Origin: Mytilus californianus
Lineage: Eukaryota; Mollusca; Bivalvia; Mytilida; Mytilidae
DNA: 64,000 nt
Assembly (NCBI RefSeq): GCF_021869535.1
Contig: NW_026262701.1
Span: 47,743,278 to 47,807,277 of the forward strand
Reading direction: 5' to 3'
Shown here: piece by piece, positions 14,101-29,100 of the stretch
Layout: each line of letters begins with the position of its first letter
How positions within the stretch are numbered: the first letter of the stretch is position 1
Translations under genes and position numbers: made by a program
The notes under the pieces: generated by a model
Databases searched by the model: none
The model's input: only the letters and a program-made list of their open reading frames with translations
Told to the model about the DNA's origin: nothing

Positions 14101-17100
14101 TTGAACATCACCAACCAAAGGTTTTACCAACAAACATAACCATACTTCCAGAACTCCTGAAGAAAATAGGATATACCACTCATTTAACAGGGAAGTAAGT
14201 AAATAACAACATTATGTCTTATTATGTTTTTATTTTTACTCATTTTACAAAAACAAAAATTGTTTCAAACCATTTCTCTATTAATTTATCAAGTGTAAGT
14301 ATTTTTTCATGAACACTTTCTCTTTTCAATACCTGATTACTGTGCTTATTCAGTAGGCTTTGGGGTATCACAATAGCAATGGCTAAAACAGTTTACCAAA
14401 TTGCAGTTTGAATTCTTCTCCAACAAACTGATCAACTGGTAAAATATTTTAACAAATTGCTCCAGTGAAGGTTGTTAGTATGAATTGAGTGCAATGAAAT
14501 AAAATGTAATATTTACCATCCAACTGAAGTTAGTTATTGTCTTTGTCATGAATTTCAAACAAAATAATGACTAACTATAATATGAGTCACTGGTTCATAA
14601 AGGTCTTAACTTTGACATGAAAACTTCTATCCTAAATAAATTTTATAAATAAATAGTTCAAAACATTGTTTTGTAGGTCGATAATTTATAGCTTTGTTTT
14701 CTAAGAGGAAGTTATTGTGTAATTGTGATTTGGATAATATTATTTATAAGAATTACTGATCTGCTGGCATTAAAGGGAAATAATTTTTATTGAGTTATTG
14801 TATATTAAAAATTTAATCAAAGATACCAGGCTTATGATTTTGCCTACAAATGATTCATCAATACGACTCGAATAAAAAAAAATTGAAATGCCAAATTAGT
14901 ATGAAGTTGAAGAGCATTGAGGACACAAAATTCCAAAAGGTTTTGCCAAAACTTGCTTATAAGTAGTCTAATCCTTGGTGGTAGAAAATCATTAGTACTT
15001 TGAACAATTCAAAGTTTGCCAAACAGTTAATCTATAATTTTGACCATATCAATGAAAATTCATGTCAACACAGAGTTGCTGACTACTGGACTCACCGATG
15101 ATACCTTCTTAATTTACAGAGGAATCTGTATGATTTATAGAACTTTGAATGTGTTCCGTAATATGTTTTTAACTGTTTTTTTTCAAAATTAAAACATCAT
15201 CTTAAAAATAAATTTCAGTGTTCTTTAAGAACAGAGGGTAATAGTTTAATAATCATGGAAATAATGTTACAAACAAATTACTTATAAAATGAAGGAAGTT
15301 GATATTTGACAGAACCAAATTTTGCTGATTTTACAGTAATGTAAATTATTTCCCTTTAATATTAGCAGATTAGTAATTGCTTTAGAAAAAAACATCCAAA
15401 TTACAATTACAAACTAACTTGCTGTTAGAAACAGAACTATAATTCATTGACCTACAAAACTATGTTTTGAACTATTTATTTATAAAATTTATTTAGGATA
15501 GAAGTTTTCATGTCAAAGTTAGACCTAATTTTAAATCAGTGACTCATATTATAGTAGGTCATTATTTTGTTTGAAATACATGACATAGACATCAACTAAC
15601 TGGAGCTGGATGGTATGCATTAATTTTTATTTCACTTTGAATTAGCTGTCAGTAACTGCGAGTACACCCAAGATCTGTACCTTGTGTCTTATTTGTTGTG
15701 AGGGATGTATAAATACCCTGCCACGTCCGTTCTGTGATTTTGTTAGAATTTTTTCTGCTCTGTATCCATCTGATGAGTTAAGCCCTTTTCAATTGATTTT
15801 TAAAGTTTGTTCGTATGTTGTACTGTTACACCACTGTCCCAGGTTAGTGGAGAGTGAGCGCTGAGGAACCTGTAGTTCAGTGGTTGTCGTTGGTTCATGT
15901 CTGTCATATTTGTTTTTCGTGAATTATTTTATAATAAATTTGGCCGTTAGTTTTCTCAATTGAATTGTTTCATATTTTTCATGTCGGGGCCTTTTATGTC
16001 CGACTATACGGTACGGGTTTTTCTCATTGTTGAAGGCCGTAAGGTTGCCTATAATTGCTTACATCCACTTCATTTGAACTTTGATGAATAGTTGTCTCAT
16101 TTGCAATCATACCACATCTCCTTTTTTTTTCTAGTATAAGAATGAAATCGAACTTTTCCTTGGATTTATATTTATCGAATATTTTCGTGGTATCAACCTC
16201 ATAAACCTCATAAGCTCTATTTTAGATGCACTCTTGTTTATGAAGAGGGAAATCAGTAAATTCTGCAACGGTATCATTTTAAGAATGCATAGGAATTCTG
16301 ACCTCATTCAATATACTTTCCATTTGTATTTATTGCCAAGTTCTTCGGCCAAGTGTAATAGCAACCAAGTTAACACTTGTTTGATGGAGCTCTTTTCACA
16401 AAAAATCTTACGACAAAAATTGATCGTAAGATATATTGCTGCTCACAAGGAAGCTATTTAACCAAGAGTTCCAAATGGTGAAGTTGAAGTCATCCCATCG
16501 TAAATTTTACGGACGCCATCACGAGTTGGTTGACCGTTATGGAATAACCGTTTCACAGATGATATCGGATATGTTCCTTGTGTCGTAACTACAATACCCT
16601 CCCTTTTCACGAATGTGACTTACCGAATTAGACTATTTACCGGATTTGTAATAACATAAGCAACACGACGGGTGCCACATGTGGAGCAGGATCTGCTTAC
16701 CCTTCCGGAGCACCTGAGATCACCCCCAGTTTTTGGTGGGGTTCGTGTTGCTTAGTCTTTGGTTTTCTATGTTGTGTCATCTGTACTATTATTTGTCTGT
16801 TTGTCTTTTTATTTTTGGCCATGGCGTTGTCAGTTTGTTTTCGATCTATGAGTTTGACTGTCCCTCTGGTATCTTTCGTCCCTCTTTATACTGAAATGTG
16901 CATGACTTAAAGTGATATGAAACGAGGTTCTTGTCATCGTAATGCTATTGAAATTATTGAACCAATGCATGCATGTATACTAAACTAAGTCATGTATGGA
17001 CGGGTTTTTTTTTATAAGTATTAAGAATCTATAACGCATTGTCGACAGACAATATTTCATTCAATGATTGTTGATTGCAAGCTTATTACTTTTCGAGTAA

Positions 17101-20100
17101 GATGCCGAAGTTTACCGGATCGTGACATTGATAAACAATCAACACAGAGCACGTGTAGCACATGACAAATAAGTGAATTGGTAGAGCCACGAAGTTGGTT
17201 TTTTTATATTTTCCATGCGTTCCCTTTGTTGATTTAACTTTTCCTTAACATTTGTTAAATGATTTGTTGTATTTTATTTGTTCTTTAAGAATCAGTTATA
17301 ACTATTTACCTTCCAGTGCACGTTTGTTTACATTCTTTCATCACGGTTTTCCCCTCGCATTTGAGCTGTGCGTCGGTCGGATTTCTAACCAGACATCACG
17401 TAGTTAAGGTCACTGCATACGGGAAAATATCGGGAAATTAGTGTACGGGAAGGCAATAATTCAATAGTAGTACATGAATAAAGATTTTGATAATATAAGA
17501 GATTTTCTTTTACAAGAATGTTCACGTTCACTTTTTTAAAGTAAAACTTAGCCATTCAGGTAAATAAAGCATATTCAACCTTTTTTTAATTTGAAGTTTC
17601 AACTGACTTTAAGAGTATCTATTCTTGTAAGGTTTAATGTGAAATTGATCGCTGCCTTGATGCCGGCACTTTTCATAGGGTTTTTACAGAACAAACCAGG
17701 TATGGCACCATACTTCATATTTATTTGACTGTCATTTTCCTACTTTGATACAGACACTTTTCACGGACATATTATGGGACAAATCATGCTTTTTTTTGCA
17801 CCATACTTCATATTTGTATGACTGTTACCTTTCTGCCCTGATGTCGGCATTTTGCACGAATAAATAATAGACACACCCAGGTGTTTGACACCATGCTACA
17901 TACTTGTATGACAATCCATAAAAAATTTAAAACTTTGAAACAAACAAAAACAAGAAAAAACACAGTATTGAAAGAGAACAAAAACCAATCCCGAACCTTA
18001 TTAGAAATCAGGCTTAAATTCACATCTACAAAGCACGAAAAAAACCATATAGAACATATACATGTTTAAAAGATATAAAAGACCAACAAGTAAAATTTAA
18101 GCGTTAGGAAATATGCCAAACTATCACATATTCATAAGTATTTTGATCAAATCATGTAAGTAGTTTTGTTTGGTAATATAGAGCATTATGAAAAACTATT
18201 AATCATGTTTTTATAGATGGCATCTTGGACACTGCCGTGAAAATGTAATACCGACACATCGAGGATATGATTCTTTTCTTGGTGTGCTAAAAGCAACTTC
18301 TGATTATTATTCAAGATTAGTTGGTAAATGAATTCAACACTCTTATAAATCAATGATTTGTTACTTAAATAAATAAGATATTTAACACTTAAAAGAATAT
18401 AATAACATATTAGATAGTGTTTTCCTTTAATTCATTTGTGGAATCGTTCTTAGTTCATTTATTTACATATATCAATAAATAGTAAATTAAAAACTGAAAG
18501 GATACACATGATTTCAAAATGCAGAACATGTCATAACAATTCTGAAATGAGAATGAATACAAAGGTTTCTTAAAAATTTATATATTATGCGTTCCATTTG
18601 GTTTGTTGCTTTATTTACTGCAAATTATTTTTACCTACTAGTATATGTTAATAGAATAGCTAAAGAGTAGAAAATAAAACAACGAAAAAACAAAAAGACA
18701 GATATTATACAAATAAATTTACGTTAAAAAGAGGCGAAACATACAAAAAGGATATTCAAACTCATAAGTCGAAGACAAACTAACATAGCTATGGCAAAAA
18801 AAAAGACAATAGACCAAAAAAAAAAACCAACATTTTTCAACACAAAAAAACAACATTAAAAGCTAAAGATGAGTAACAAAAAGCTCATCATGGTTGTAAA
18901 TTGTATTCATATATCCATAGAGTATGTCACAAGCTTAAAGAAAAAAAGACAAAAACTCAATGATACGTAAAAAGAACTACTTTCATATTTATAAAACGCC
19001 AGCTTTGTAAACTAGGTATTTGTTTTGACTTTTGACTTTTGACTTTTGTAAACTTGTATAAATTAAGACACATCATTATATGACTATATTCTGTTTTAAA
19101 CGATCACTGTCTATCACTTTCTTCCAGACTTTATTTTATTATAAACTGTTATTGCCTTTATATTTTAGGTGGTGACTACGACTTTTGGAGAAATGAAGAC
19201 ATTTATTTTCCACCAGAAGGGTCATATAATACGGTATCACGTTAGTCAAAAAAAATCAAACTTCCAATTTACCATGATCAATTAAATAGGTGGACATGCT
19301 ACAAAATGCAAGTGTTCATTGAAAATATCATCACATGAAAAAAAAGATGAGGAATATACATCAATAATGCATCAACCCGGGAAAATAATGTGAAAAGCAT
19401 GTAGTTGTCAACATAAGCTTTTCAATGAAATATAAGTGTATATACCAACCATATGCTATAGTGTTTATTCATTTTCCATGATGTGTATAACATCATTCTC
19501 AACAGTACTAATATAACAAGTTGTATCAAATTATTTCATGACATATTTTTATACACAGTATTTATTTTGTCATTCTGGTGAATCAAGGATGTACGTAACA
19601 AGGGGATCAACTTTTGTAGAAAATAAATATAATTCTAGGTATTAAAAATGTAAAACCAATACTGTGTCTTGACCTGAGTCGCAGCATACAATTGCTTGAG
19701 GTATAATGTATAATAAAAGCCATCCCCTGAGATCATTAAGACCAAAAAACTTTGCCTTGTACAATGAATATTGTAAAAGTTCAAATTATTGGCAAACAAG
19801 TGTCTCTACGATAGATGTAAAAAAAAAAATGATTACATGTTTCAACTCGACATTATCAAGCTGCAGTGCAAATATATGATCATTCTCTCACATAATAATA
19901 AACAAAGACAAAATTGACAAACATAAGTTTGTGTTATTCATAAAGATAGACTAATATCACGCTTAAAAATATTTTTACAGGATTTGTTCACAGACAGAGC
20001 TGTTGAAATAATAGGAAATAACGACCCAAAGACATCTCCCTTGTTCTTACAAATTTCTTATACGACTCCTCATTTCCCACTTCAGGTAAAAGTCAAATTG

Positions 20101-23100
20101 CTAGTTTCCTCTATACTCTAACCAGGAATAATTTTCTGTTTAAGATGATTCAAATCACTTATCAAACACATTCATGTACAAAAGGTCCTACGAAGTCACG
20201 CATGGATTAAACTGGTACAGGGTTTCTTTTATTTACTGTTAAATGTGGTCTATTGTTACAAATGTCAACTTATCTAAATTTAATTTTGTTGGTTAAGTGA
20301 ATCATAACCGCCAACATGCTTATATATATTGATGCTTTTTTACCGTTTTTTTCTATTCTAGTCAAAGTAAGGGACTAAACAGTTTTATATGTCCTTAAAA
20401 TAGATGTAATTAACTTGGAATTCCTTTTTTAAAAGCAAGGGTTTAGTGGGATAAAAAAAATAGCAAAAAGACAATATTGCAATCGTATGTTTTAATTTAC
20501 TGTGTTCATATTTGATATTTTTTCTTTCAAGGTCCCAAAAAAATTTAAGGACATGTACCCTAATGTCAAAGATGAGAATAGACAAACATTCTTGGGTAAG
20601 TGTTACATATGAAGAGAATCACAATAATAGGAACATGAATATTTGCTAATTAATGTTAACCTTTTTATATTTAGATTCTTCTCTATAGTTTATAAAACCT
20701 TACATTATGTTTAAAAATTGAGTTTCTTTTTTTTTCTAAAGAGCAATGTGTTTTTTGGGATATATCCTTTATAGTGGAACGTATGCTTTATATTAATCCT
20801 GCAATTAACGTGTATCTTGTTATTTTTATATATAAACCTATTATGGTATTTAAATGATATGATTTGTTACATGTGTTACATGCGTATACTGTAGCCGTAC
20901 CATTTTCTATGCCTTTTTTGTTTTTAATTATATAAGTAGATAACAAGACTTAGTGTAAAATTATAGCATATTTTCTGGCAAAGTAGACTTTACGTGGAAT
21001 TAGGTTTTCTGTTTAGGTCCACTTGGTTAAATAGCTCCTCAAGTTTTCTAGTATTTTTACATCTTTTGCTCTCAGATATGTGGGTTGAGAGTTCTTGATG
21101 AAGATAAATCCGAAAACCCGCTTCGGACGCACCAAATTTATAAATATTTATTTTCATTTTCGTGTCTTATTCATGTTATTTACGACTGTTAGTCGATTCG
21201 TTTTTAATTTCTAGCTTAAAGTAAAATAACGAAATGTTCCTATGATATGCATAGAATTATGAAAGGTATATAATCGGACAATGTCATATGTATGAACTTA
21301 ACCTGCAACCCCAAAAAAATTGGAAGTTTTAAATACTTTGAATGATATTCTGCGTAAAAAATTGTAAAAAAAAAATATGAGAATTTCTTCTAAAAATGGT
21401 AGAATTATTTATTACATCTGTAGTTTTAGGTTTGCATTAACAGGAGTTTCAAATATTAAGTCGATAACGATTATTCATAAGGCCAATCTTATGAGCAATT
21501 ATTTTTATCTATTTGTTTTTATTAGGAATGATATCTTCACTAGATTTTGGAATTGGGAAGGTTGTCGATGCATTGGAAAGAAATGACTACATGGATAACA
21601 TGGTCTTTATCTTCCTATCTGATGTATGTAAAAATATTTCATTCAGTACGCATGGCTAATGTGTCTGTGTTTGACCTTCAAAACCACCCAAAGGCAAACG
21701 TTTTATATAATATATATCTACATATTTTTTAAGTTTACGTTTCAAAAAAATAAAAACGTTTATTGAATTATCAAAGAAAGTATATCTATCCTGAAGAAGC
21801 TATGAGAAAGAGATAAACATTAATAGACCACTAATGAACAACCGGAAAAAACTACTGGTATAGCTTTTCTACATAAGGACATGCCTGTACCAAGTCAGGA
21901 ATATCACAGGTTTTTTCCTTTCGTTTGATGTGTTTGAGCTTTTAATTTTGCCATTTGATAAGACAATTTCCGTTTTGAATTTTCCTTGGAGTTCGGTATT
22001 TTTGTTATTTTACTTTTTAAGTATAAAAAAACGTAAAACACGAAAGGGATATGAGGTAGTTCAAAAAGGTGAAAATATCCTCCTCCTCATGCTGCTGTAA
22101 ATGACAAAGCGCATTGGAAAATAGCACATCTAGATCTTGTAAATTTGAATTTATAATAAAAAATTAAAGTATTACAAATGTATGAGTACAGTAATGAAAC
22201 ATAACATGGAATAAAAGTGAGGATCTTTATTCTATATAAATTTTTGTATTTAATATTTTGGATGTTTATGTACAGTGAATAATAGTAAATAATATATCTG
22301 TACAGAATGGTGGTGATGTTGACTTTGGTGCCACAATTGTGGGAAGAAGAAATAAAATCAGTCGGACTTGTTTTCGTGTTGTCAACTTCCAATGTTTTCT
22401 TGGTATCCTCTGCCTTTTTCCAATTTGTCAGTAGTAGTGTTCCCTCTGATTTGTGTTGTGTTAACATATGTCAATTAATATATGACGCTCGTGCATGATC
22501 ACACTTTAAGGACTTCATTGACAGGGGTGTGCTCTTAATACAAATAACAGAGTAATGAAGAAAAATGACTAAAATCGATACCGCACAAGTTTTACGGTCA
22601 CCACCACGAATAAGCTGACCGATACGATGTGTCTGTGGTTCAATCCCTAACGATTTTTTTTTCCGCGTTTTAAATCTTTGAATACTAAAACAGTCTTCTG
22701 ATCTGTAAATTTATCAATTGTGTCCATAGTGACAGTCTGTCTCCGCTGATTTGTTGGCGGGTACTGTATGCCTCGCAGGAGACGTTTATTCCGTAGACAC
22801 AACTGGTCTCACTCCTCTTTGGCAATATCTCAGTTTTTTATATTTTACCTTGATTTGTATTTTCTTAACAGATTTATGAAATTTGAACATCTAACTGCTG
22901 TTGCCCGATATATTTTAAGCGAAAAACATCATGGGTGTGAATATTGTCCTAAATTTATTTTGACCATCGACTGAAGGCAAATGAATAATTACTCTTATTA
23001 TTACTATCATGACGAGTTGCATGAAGTCTATCGAAACCACTTAATATATCTTTCACTAAAGTTATATTTCGACAAGGCCTTCAGGTCAATATTTTGAAGT

Positions 23101-23137
23101 TAATAGACTTTTACCTTTCATCAACTGTAAATTGAAT

Positions 23138-23182
<45 letters not shown>

Positions 23183-26100
23183 AAGTCTAAATTGAAAACA
23201 ACGTTCAAACCTATGATTGCGTTGGATAAAAACCACAATTTTTATACGTGTGCATGCAAAACAAATTGCTTGTTAGAGGGGTCTAAATACAGCACAAACA
23301 ACATTTTCCAAAAGACCAAAAAAAGTGAAAAAGTATATTTTAACAAAACACATTTGACTAACAGGTTCTTAAAAACAAATGTTCTTAAACCCTACTGACT
23401 GCCATTGGCGATTGTCAAATAAACGGATCACCGATGTAATAAATGGATCTTTATTATAAATTTAATACTAAACAGAAAACAATAAACTTGCGGAAAAGAT
23501 TGTATACCGCAAACAAACGGTGCAAAGGTTTTTGTACACCATATCCGGATTTCGACAATTAATGTCTCTTCAGTGATGTTAGGAATCGAAACGGTATTTG
23601 GAAAGCCAAACAATTTACCTCAATTGAGGATAGACTCTTGAATTTTGAGGAGTCAAAATAGGATGAACGGATCGTATAAACTCGAAGGCAAATATAATAC
23701 AAGCCCAAACGAAAAAATATAAACAAGTCTAAATTGAAAACAACGTTCAAACCTATGATTGCGTTGGATAAAAACCGCAATTTTTATACGTGTGCATGCA
23801 AAACAAATTTCTTGTTAGAGGGGTCTTAATACAGCACAAACAACATTTTCCAAAAGACCAAAAAAAGTGAAAAAGTATATTTTAACAAAACGCATTTGAC
23901 TAACAGGTCGAACAACAAATGTTCTTAAACCCTGCTGACTGCCATTGGCGATTGCGAAATAAACGGATCACCGATGTAATGAATGGATCTTTATTATAAA
24001 TTTAATACTAAACAGAAAACAATAAACTTGCGGAAAAGATGGTATACCCCAAACAAAAGGTGCAAAGGTTTTTGTACACCATATCCGGATTTCGACAATT
24101 AATGTCTCTTCAGTGGTGTTAGGATATATATATATACAGAATGGTGGTGATCTTGACTATGGTGCTAGCAACATGCCTTTGAGAGGAGCCAAGGGAGATT
24201 TATGGGAAGGAGCAACAAAATCAGTTGGATTTGTTTACAGTCCAAAATATTTGGGACAAATTGGTTGTATACATCATGGGTAAGAATAACATGAATAATG
24301 TAACTAATTCCAGTTGACCTTCGTAGGAAATCAAGTGGATAATTATTATTATTATTTTATTATTATCAAAGATACAAGGCCTATTATTTTGTACGTCTTC
24401 CGTCTAAAAAAAGACTCATCAGTGACGCTCGTATTTAGAAAAATAAAAAGTCCAAATAAAGTACGAAGTTAAAGAAAATTAAAAACCACAAATTCCGAAA
24501 GGTTTTCTCAAATACAGCTACAAAGTAATCTATTCCTGTGGTAGAACATCCTAAGTATTGCGAACAGTTCAAGTTCATGAAAGATATAAATGATCTTGTT
24601 ATTTGAATGTACAACTTCTGATCCACTCAACGTTCCCGTTTTTCCATTTTCGCTTCGTCTTTCATTCATTCCGTTTGCGTGTATCGTTCATTCCATTCAT
24701 TTCGTTCATTTCGTTTGCGTTAATTCCGTGTTGCACTCCGTTCATACACGCAATTGCCGGAAAACAAGCGTGTTGTGCGGTAAACGTGTGAAGCTTGTCA
24801 TTTCGTTTTTGAACGTTTACAGCGTATGTGAACGATATTATAGATAAAAAACAATGTAACTGTTATGCATTTTTGGTTATACTGTTGTCCAATTCGTACA
24901 TTTGTCTTTTCTGGTTTCATTTTAGTGTTTGTTTATGGCATTGTCTTGTGCTTTTCATGTTCACAATTTAGTTTTATCTCTTCTTTCTACTTTTAAATTG
25001 CTCACAGAACAATGGACTTTTTCCGAAAAGCGTTGCTTTGGACGTTTTCATTAGTCGGGTCGTGATTTACAGGGACACGTTGCTTGATGTATTAAATTAT
25101 TAGGGAAAGACAAAAAAGGTTTGTGTTTGCAGTTCAAATGTGAAGGTTTTTTAACTTTAACATCGGCAAAATGTTTAGAAAAATATAAAAGCTTTAAAGG
25201 ATCAGTCGAAACAAACTAAGATCAATTTTATCTAAGGACGTAAGAAATTTGGTATGAAGATAGCAAGATTTTGACATATAAGGTCGAAGGCCCGAAGAAC
25301 CTTTTTTACGATATCATATCTGGCGCTATCCCTTGCCCCTCGAAATTTGATTAACAGTAATGAGTATGGTATATAAAGAATATTTCAGCAAAAATATTTG
25401 AGGGCGCCACTGTAAATTTTAATGAAAATTGTTATAAATTTTGCCTTATTATGCAAAGAATCAGGTTATCACGAAATTCATCTACATTAATGATATTGAT
25501 GACGTCAGAAGTACATCACTAATTACAAAATTGATGATTTCTTTTTACCTGAAACAATTGGACATTTTAATACGATGTATACACTAATAACCATCAATTA
25601 AATTGTATATTATGAAGGATGCTTATACCAGACGTACTGGCCACTAACGGGGATTCATACTCTTCCAGCAGTATTTTAATCATAAAACAGATTTATATCA
25701 TTTTGCATGTCTTCAATTTTGAATCCATTATATAAATACATGTGAAATGGAGAATGCATGTGGAATAGTAATGTGAGATAACGTGATTAATTTAATCAGC
25801 CTCTTTAAAAATTTTATTCTGAATCTTTTACAAAAGCTTACGATGGAATGCTTGTATTTAATTGATGCAAAAGAAACCATTTTTAGCTTTTTATTATATT
25901 GATATTACCTTCACACCAACTGTTTTTTTTATCATTTTTTCTTTCTAATTAGTGCATTGTTGCTTCTCTTTCCGTTTTTTCTTTTTGCCATGGTATTGTC
26001 TGTCTTTCTTCAACTTATTAATGTTATTGCCTTCTTAGTATTTTCTTACTTTTTATGGGATGGTTCAAGTTTCATATTAATTTTTTTTATGGCGATATAT

Positions 26101-29100
26101 TCATTCAATTCATTCCCACACTATGCTTTTTACCTTGTCGTTGGTTTTTTTAGGATGATACATGCAGTTGACTGGTTTTCAACAATTTTGGATATTGCCA
26201 GATATCAACAAGGTATATAGTTAACGTTCAATGTACATGAAAAACAGCAAGAACAAAAGAAAACAAAACCATATGATTTTTCAAAAATAAAGATGAAATA
26301 AATACTAGAAAGTACATATATAATCATTATGTGATTATAGAGATTCCCTGATCGGTGTGATTGGTAGGCAAACATGGCAGCATTGAAGCTGCTTTAGTTG
26401 TCCGTTGCACCGTATTGGAAACCGTCTTAATGTGTTTTTTTTCTGAAATCAAAAGAATAATTAAAACCAACTTCAACAGAAATAATGTACAGAAGGTTTA
26501 AGTATCTTAAAGCCTTAATCTTCATAAACTTACCGGAAGCGATGATTAAGAGACATATTGCAAATGCTACTACTTTTATTGGTATATAATGATTTATACT
26601 ATTATATCTGAAATAACATTATGCTCTTTACTACGTTTCCATTCATTCTTATTTCTTATTATAATTTGAGAAATTTCTTCCAAACTTGACTTGGCAGAAT
26701 TATTGACGTTAAGCATCACATAACTTAATGACATAAATAATGGAAATGTGCATCTGGTGCAGTAAAATTGGTTCTCTTGATACTTATCTATTATTGCACC
26801 ATTCGGAGACATCTGGAAAATGACTATGAGTGTCGAATGAGAACTGAAATTTACGAAAAATTCATTTTAATAACATTAATGGTACAAAGTGTACCTCTTC
26901 AAATGCGATTTTTGACAATTAATGTCTCTTTAGTGACGTGATGTTCGAAGCCACAAAAAAATATTTTAAATTCCAAAACTAATGCTGGTGTCGCAGAGAT
27001 GACACCACCAAAGATAACATAAAGTGAAGACACATTTAAATATTTAGCTATAGAGTCATTGGTATGTGTTTTGCAGATGAAACGAGCGTCTGGCTAAAAT
27101 TTAAGCCTGTTACTTTTGATAAGTGGCTCGGTGCTACTGTTTGTGGACGTTTTGTCTCCGAAGGTATCATCCGCCCTGTAGTCAGTACTATTTAAAATGA
27201 AAATAACACTTCATAAGTTTTATGTGTCCGAAGCGCTTTTCTGGATTAATTTCAATAAGGAACGCTCAAAACCAAACACTTGAAAACCGGCTGTTTAAAT
27301 ACCGAGTCACGTTAAGAACTTTACGAGAAAAAGATAAAATAACAAAAATATCGAACTCCAAGGAAAATTCAAAACTTTATCAAATGACAAAATCAAAAGC
27401 TCAAACAAATCAAACAAATGGAAAACAACTGTAACCCAAAGATATCAAATAGTAATAGCTAAAATACATCTAAGGTTATTTTTGCCTGAGGGATTTAGGA
27501 CCTTAGTTTCTCTATAATTTCTACATTTATCAACGGAAAAATGTAAGAAAGGTATGTTATAAATCATGTTAGTACCGACGCACTAACATCTGAGATACTT
27601 TGAGTTACAGATACCCTCGGGGATTATTAGTCCACCAGCAGCGGTATTGACCCAGTGATAGTGAAATGTAAAATAACACGTTATATATTTTATGCGTCCG
27701 AAGCGCTTTACTGTGTTCACCTTCATCAGGATCGCTCAAAGCCAAAACTTTAAAAGCTGGATGTTTAAGTAACGAGTCACAAAACGACTCAATGGGACAA
27801 TTAGCAATATCGAAATCCATATAAGGCCAATTTTGCTCAAAAGTCAGTTGGAACCTTAGTTTCTTCTTAGGTTCTGTACTGGAATGATTATCATTGAAAC
27901 GGTCATACACTGAAAATTTATTGATAAGACAATATTTGAAAATACACAGATTTATAAAACAAAATCAACTTTGAAGTTAAAGAGCACTGACCATCAAATA
28001 ACAAAACAATGTATACCAAATCTGATTAAGGCAATATTTGCAAAGGGATGAAAAATTGAAACAACTTTTCAGGAATTTTTAATTTTCAATGATCTTCTAA
28101 CTGTTGTAATTTGAGAGCCCATGTTGAGTCTTATGTAGGGTAATTTTGCGTCCTGTTCACTAAGTCATAAGCCTGGTATCGTTAATGAGCTATTATAACA
28201 TTCAACGTCTGCATGTGGATAAAATATATTGTAGTCGATATGAAATTCCTTTGCTTTACAAGAATGTTAATTGTTGAACAAATGGTTCTCAATGGTAAAG
28301 TTGAAGTCATTCCTTCTTAAGTTTTTCAAACGCCTTCGTGAATGAATCACCCTAACTATACTTATACTTTTGAACATTTTTTTTTGTCATCGGTAGTTAT
28401 ATAATAATTATATGATTCCAAATGGTACGAATAGTTTGTGCAGCGTGTTCCAAATATTCAAAATTGATTTTATACGTTTAAGCAAAGCCGGATCATTTAG
28501 ACTCAGTAAGCCAGTGGAAGTATTTAAAGAAATGCAGTGGTTCAGGACGAAATGATTTTGTATACAATATAGATGACGATATAGCAAAGTCTGCAGCTTT
28601 AAGGTAAATATTATTTTGTTGAAGTTCAAATGAAAGAAACTCAAGTTGTGAACTGTGGGTTTATGAAAATCTGCAGTTTAAATTTAGAATAATAATTTCA
28701 TTCCAATGGCTCAATCTTCAACATATTTGCTACATTTTTATATAAAGTTACTTGTAATAGTCCTCGTTCATTTCCTGACGGAACATGCAATCTACCTCAC
28801 TTTGCGTTGCAGTTAACAATATTTTTTCTTTTTTTAAACTTTTTTACAATAATTTGTATGTGAATATTTTTTTTCAGAGTTGATAATTATAAACTAATCA
28901 TTGGAGATCCACGTGTGATTGCTTACAATATAACAACTTTCATCGCATCACCAATTGATCCGGATAATACAGATGTCAGACTATTCGACCTCCATAGTAG
29001 GTTTCTATGGATATTTTACTACCTTATTTTTATATTGAACACTGATTTATCCAACCATAATAGAACCTTTATCTTTTGTTTTAATCCAAGCATATGTACA

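Noticed and set aside
22087-22467. A 126-residue minus-strand frame over the dead exon J
   Set aside because: It is antisense to recognisable sulfatase-derived sequence and has no family resemblance.
27605-27910. A 101-residue minus-strand frame
   Set aside because: It falls within a repeat A copy that is non-coding elsewhere; other copies do not keep the frame.
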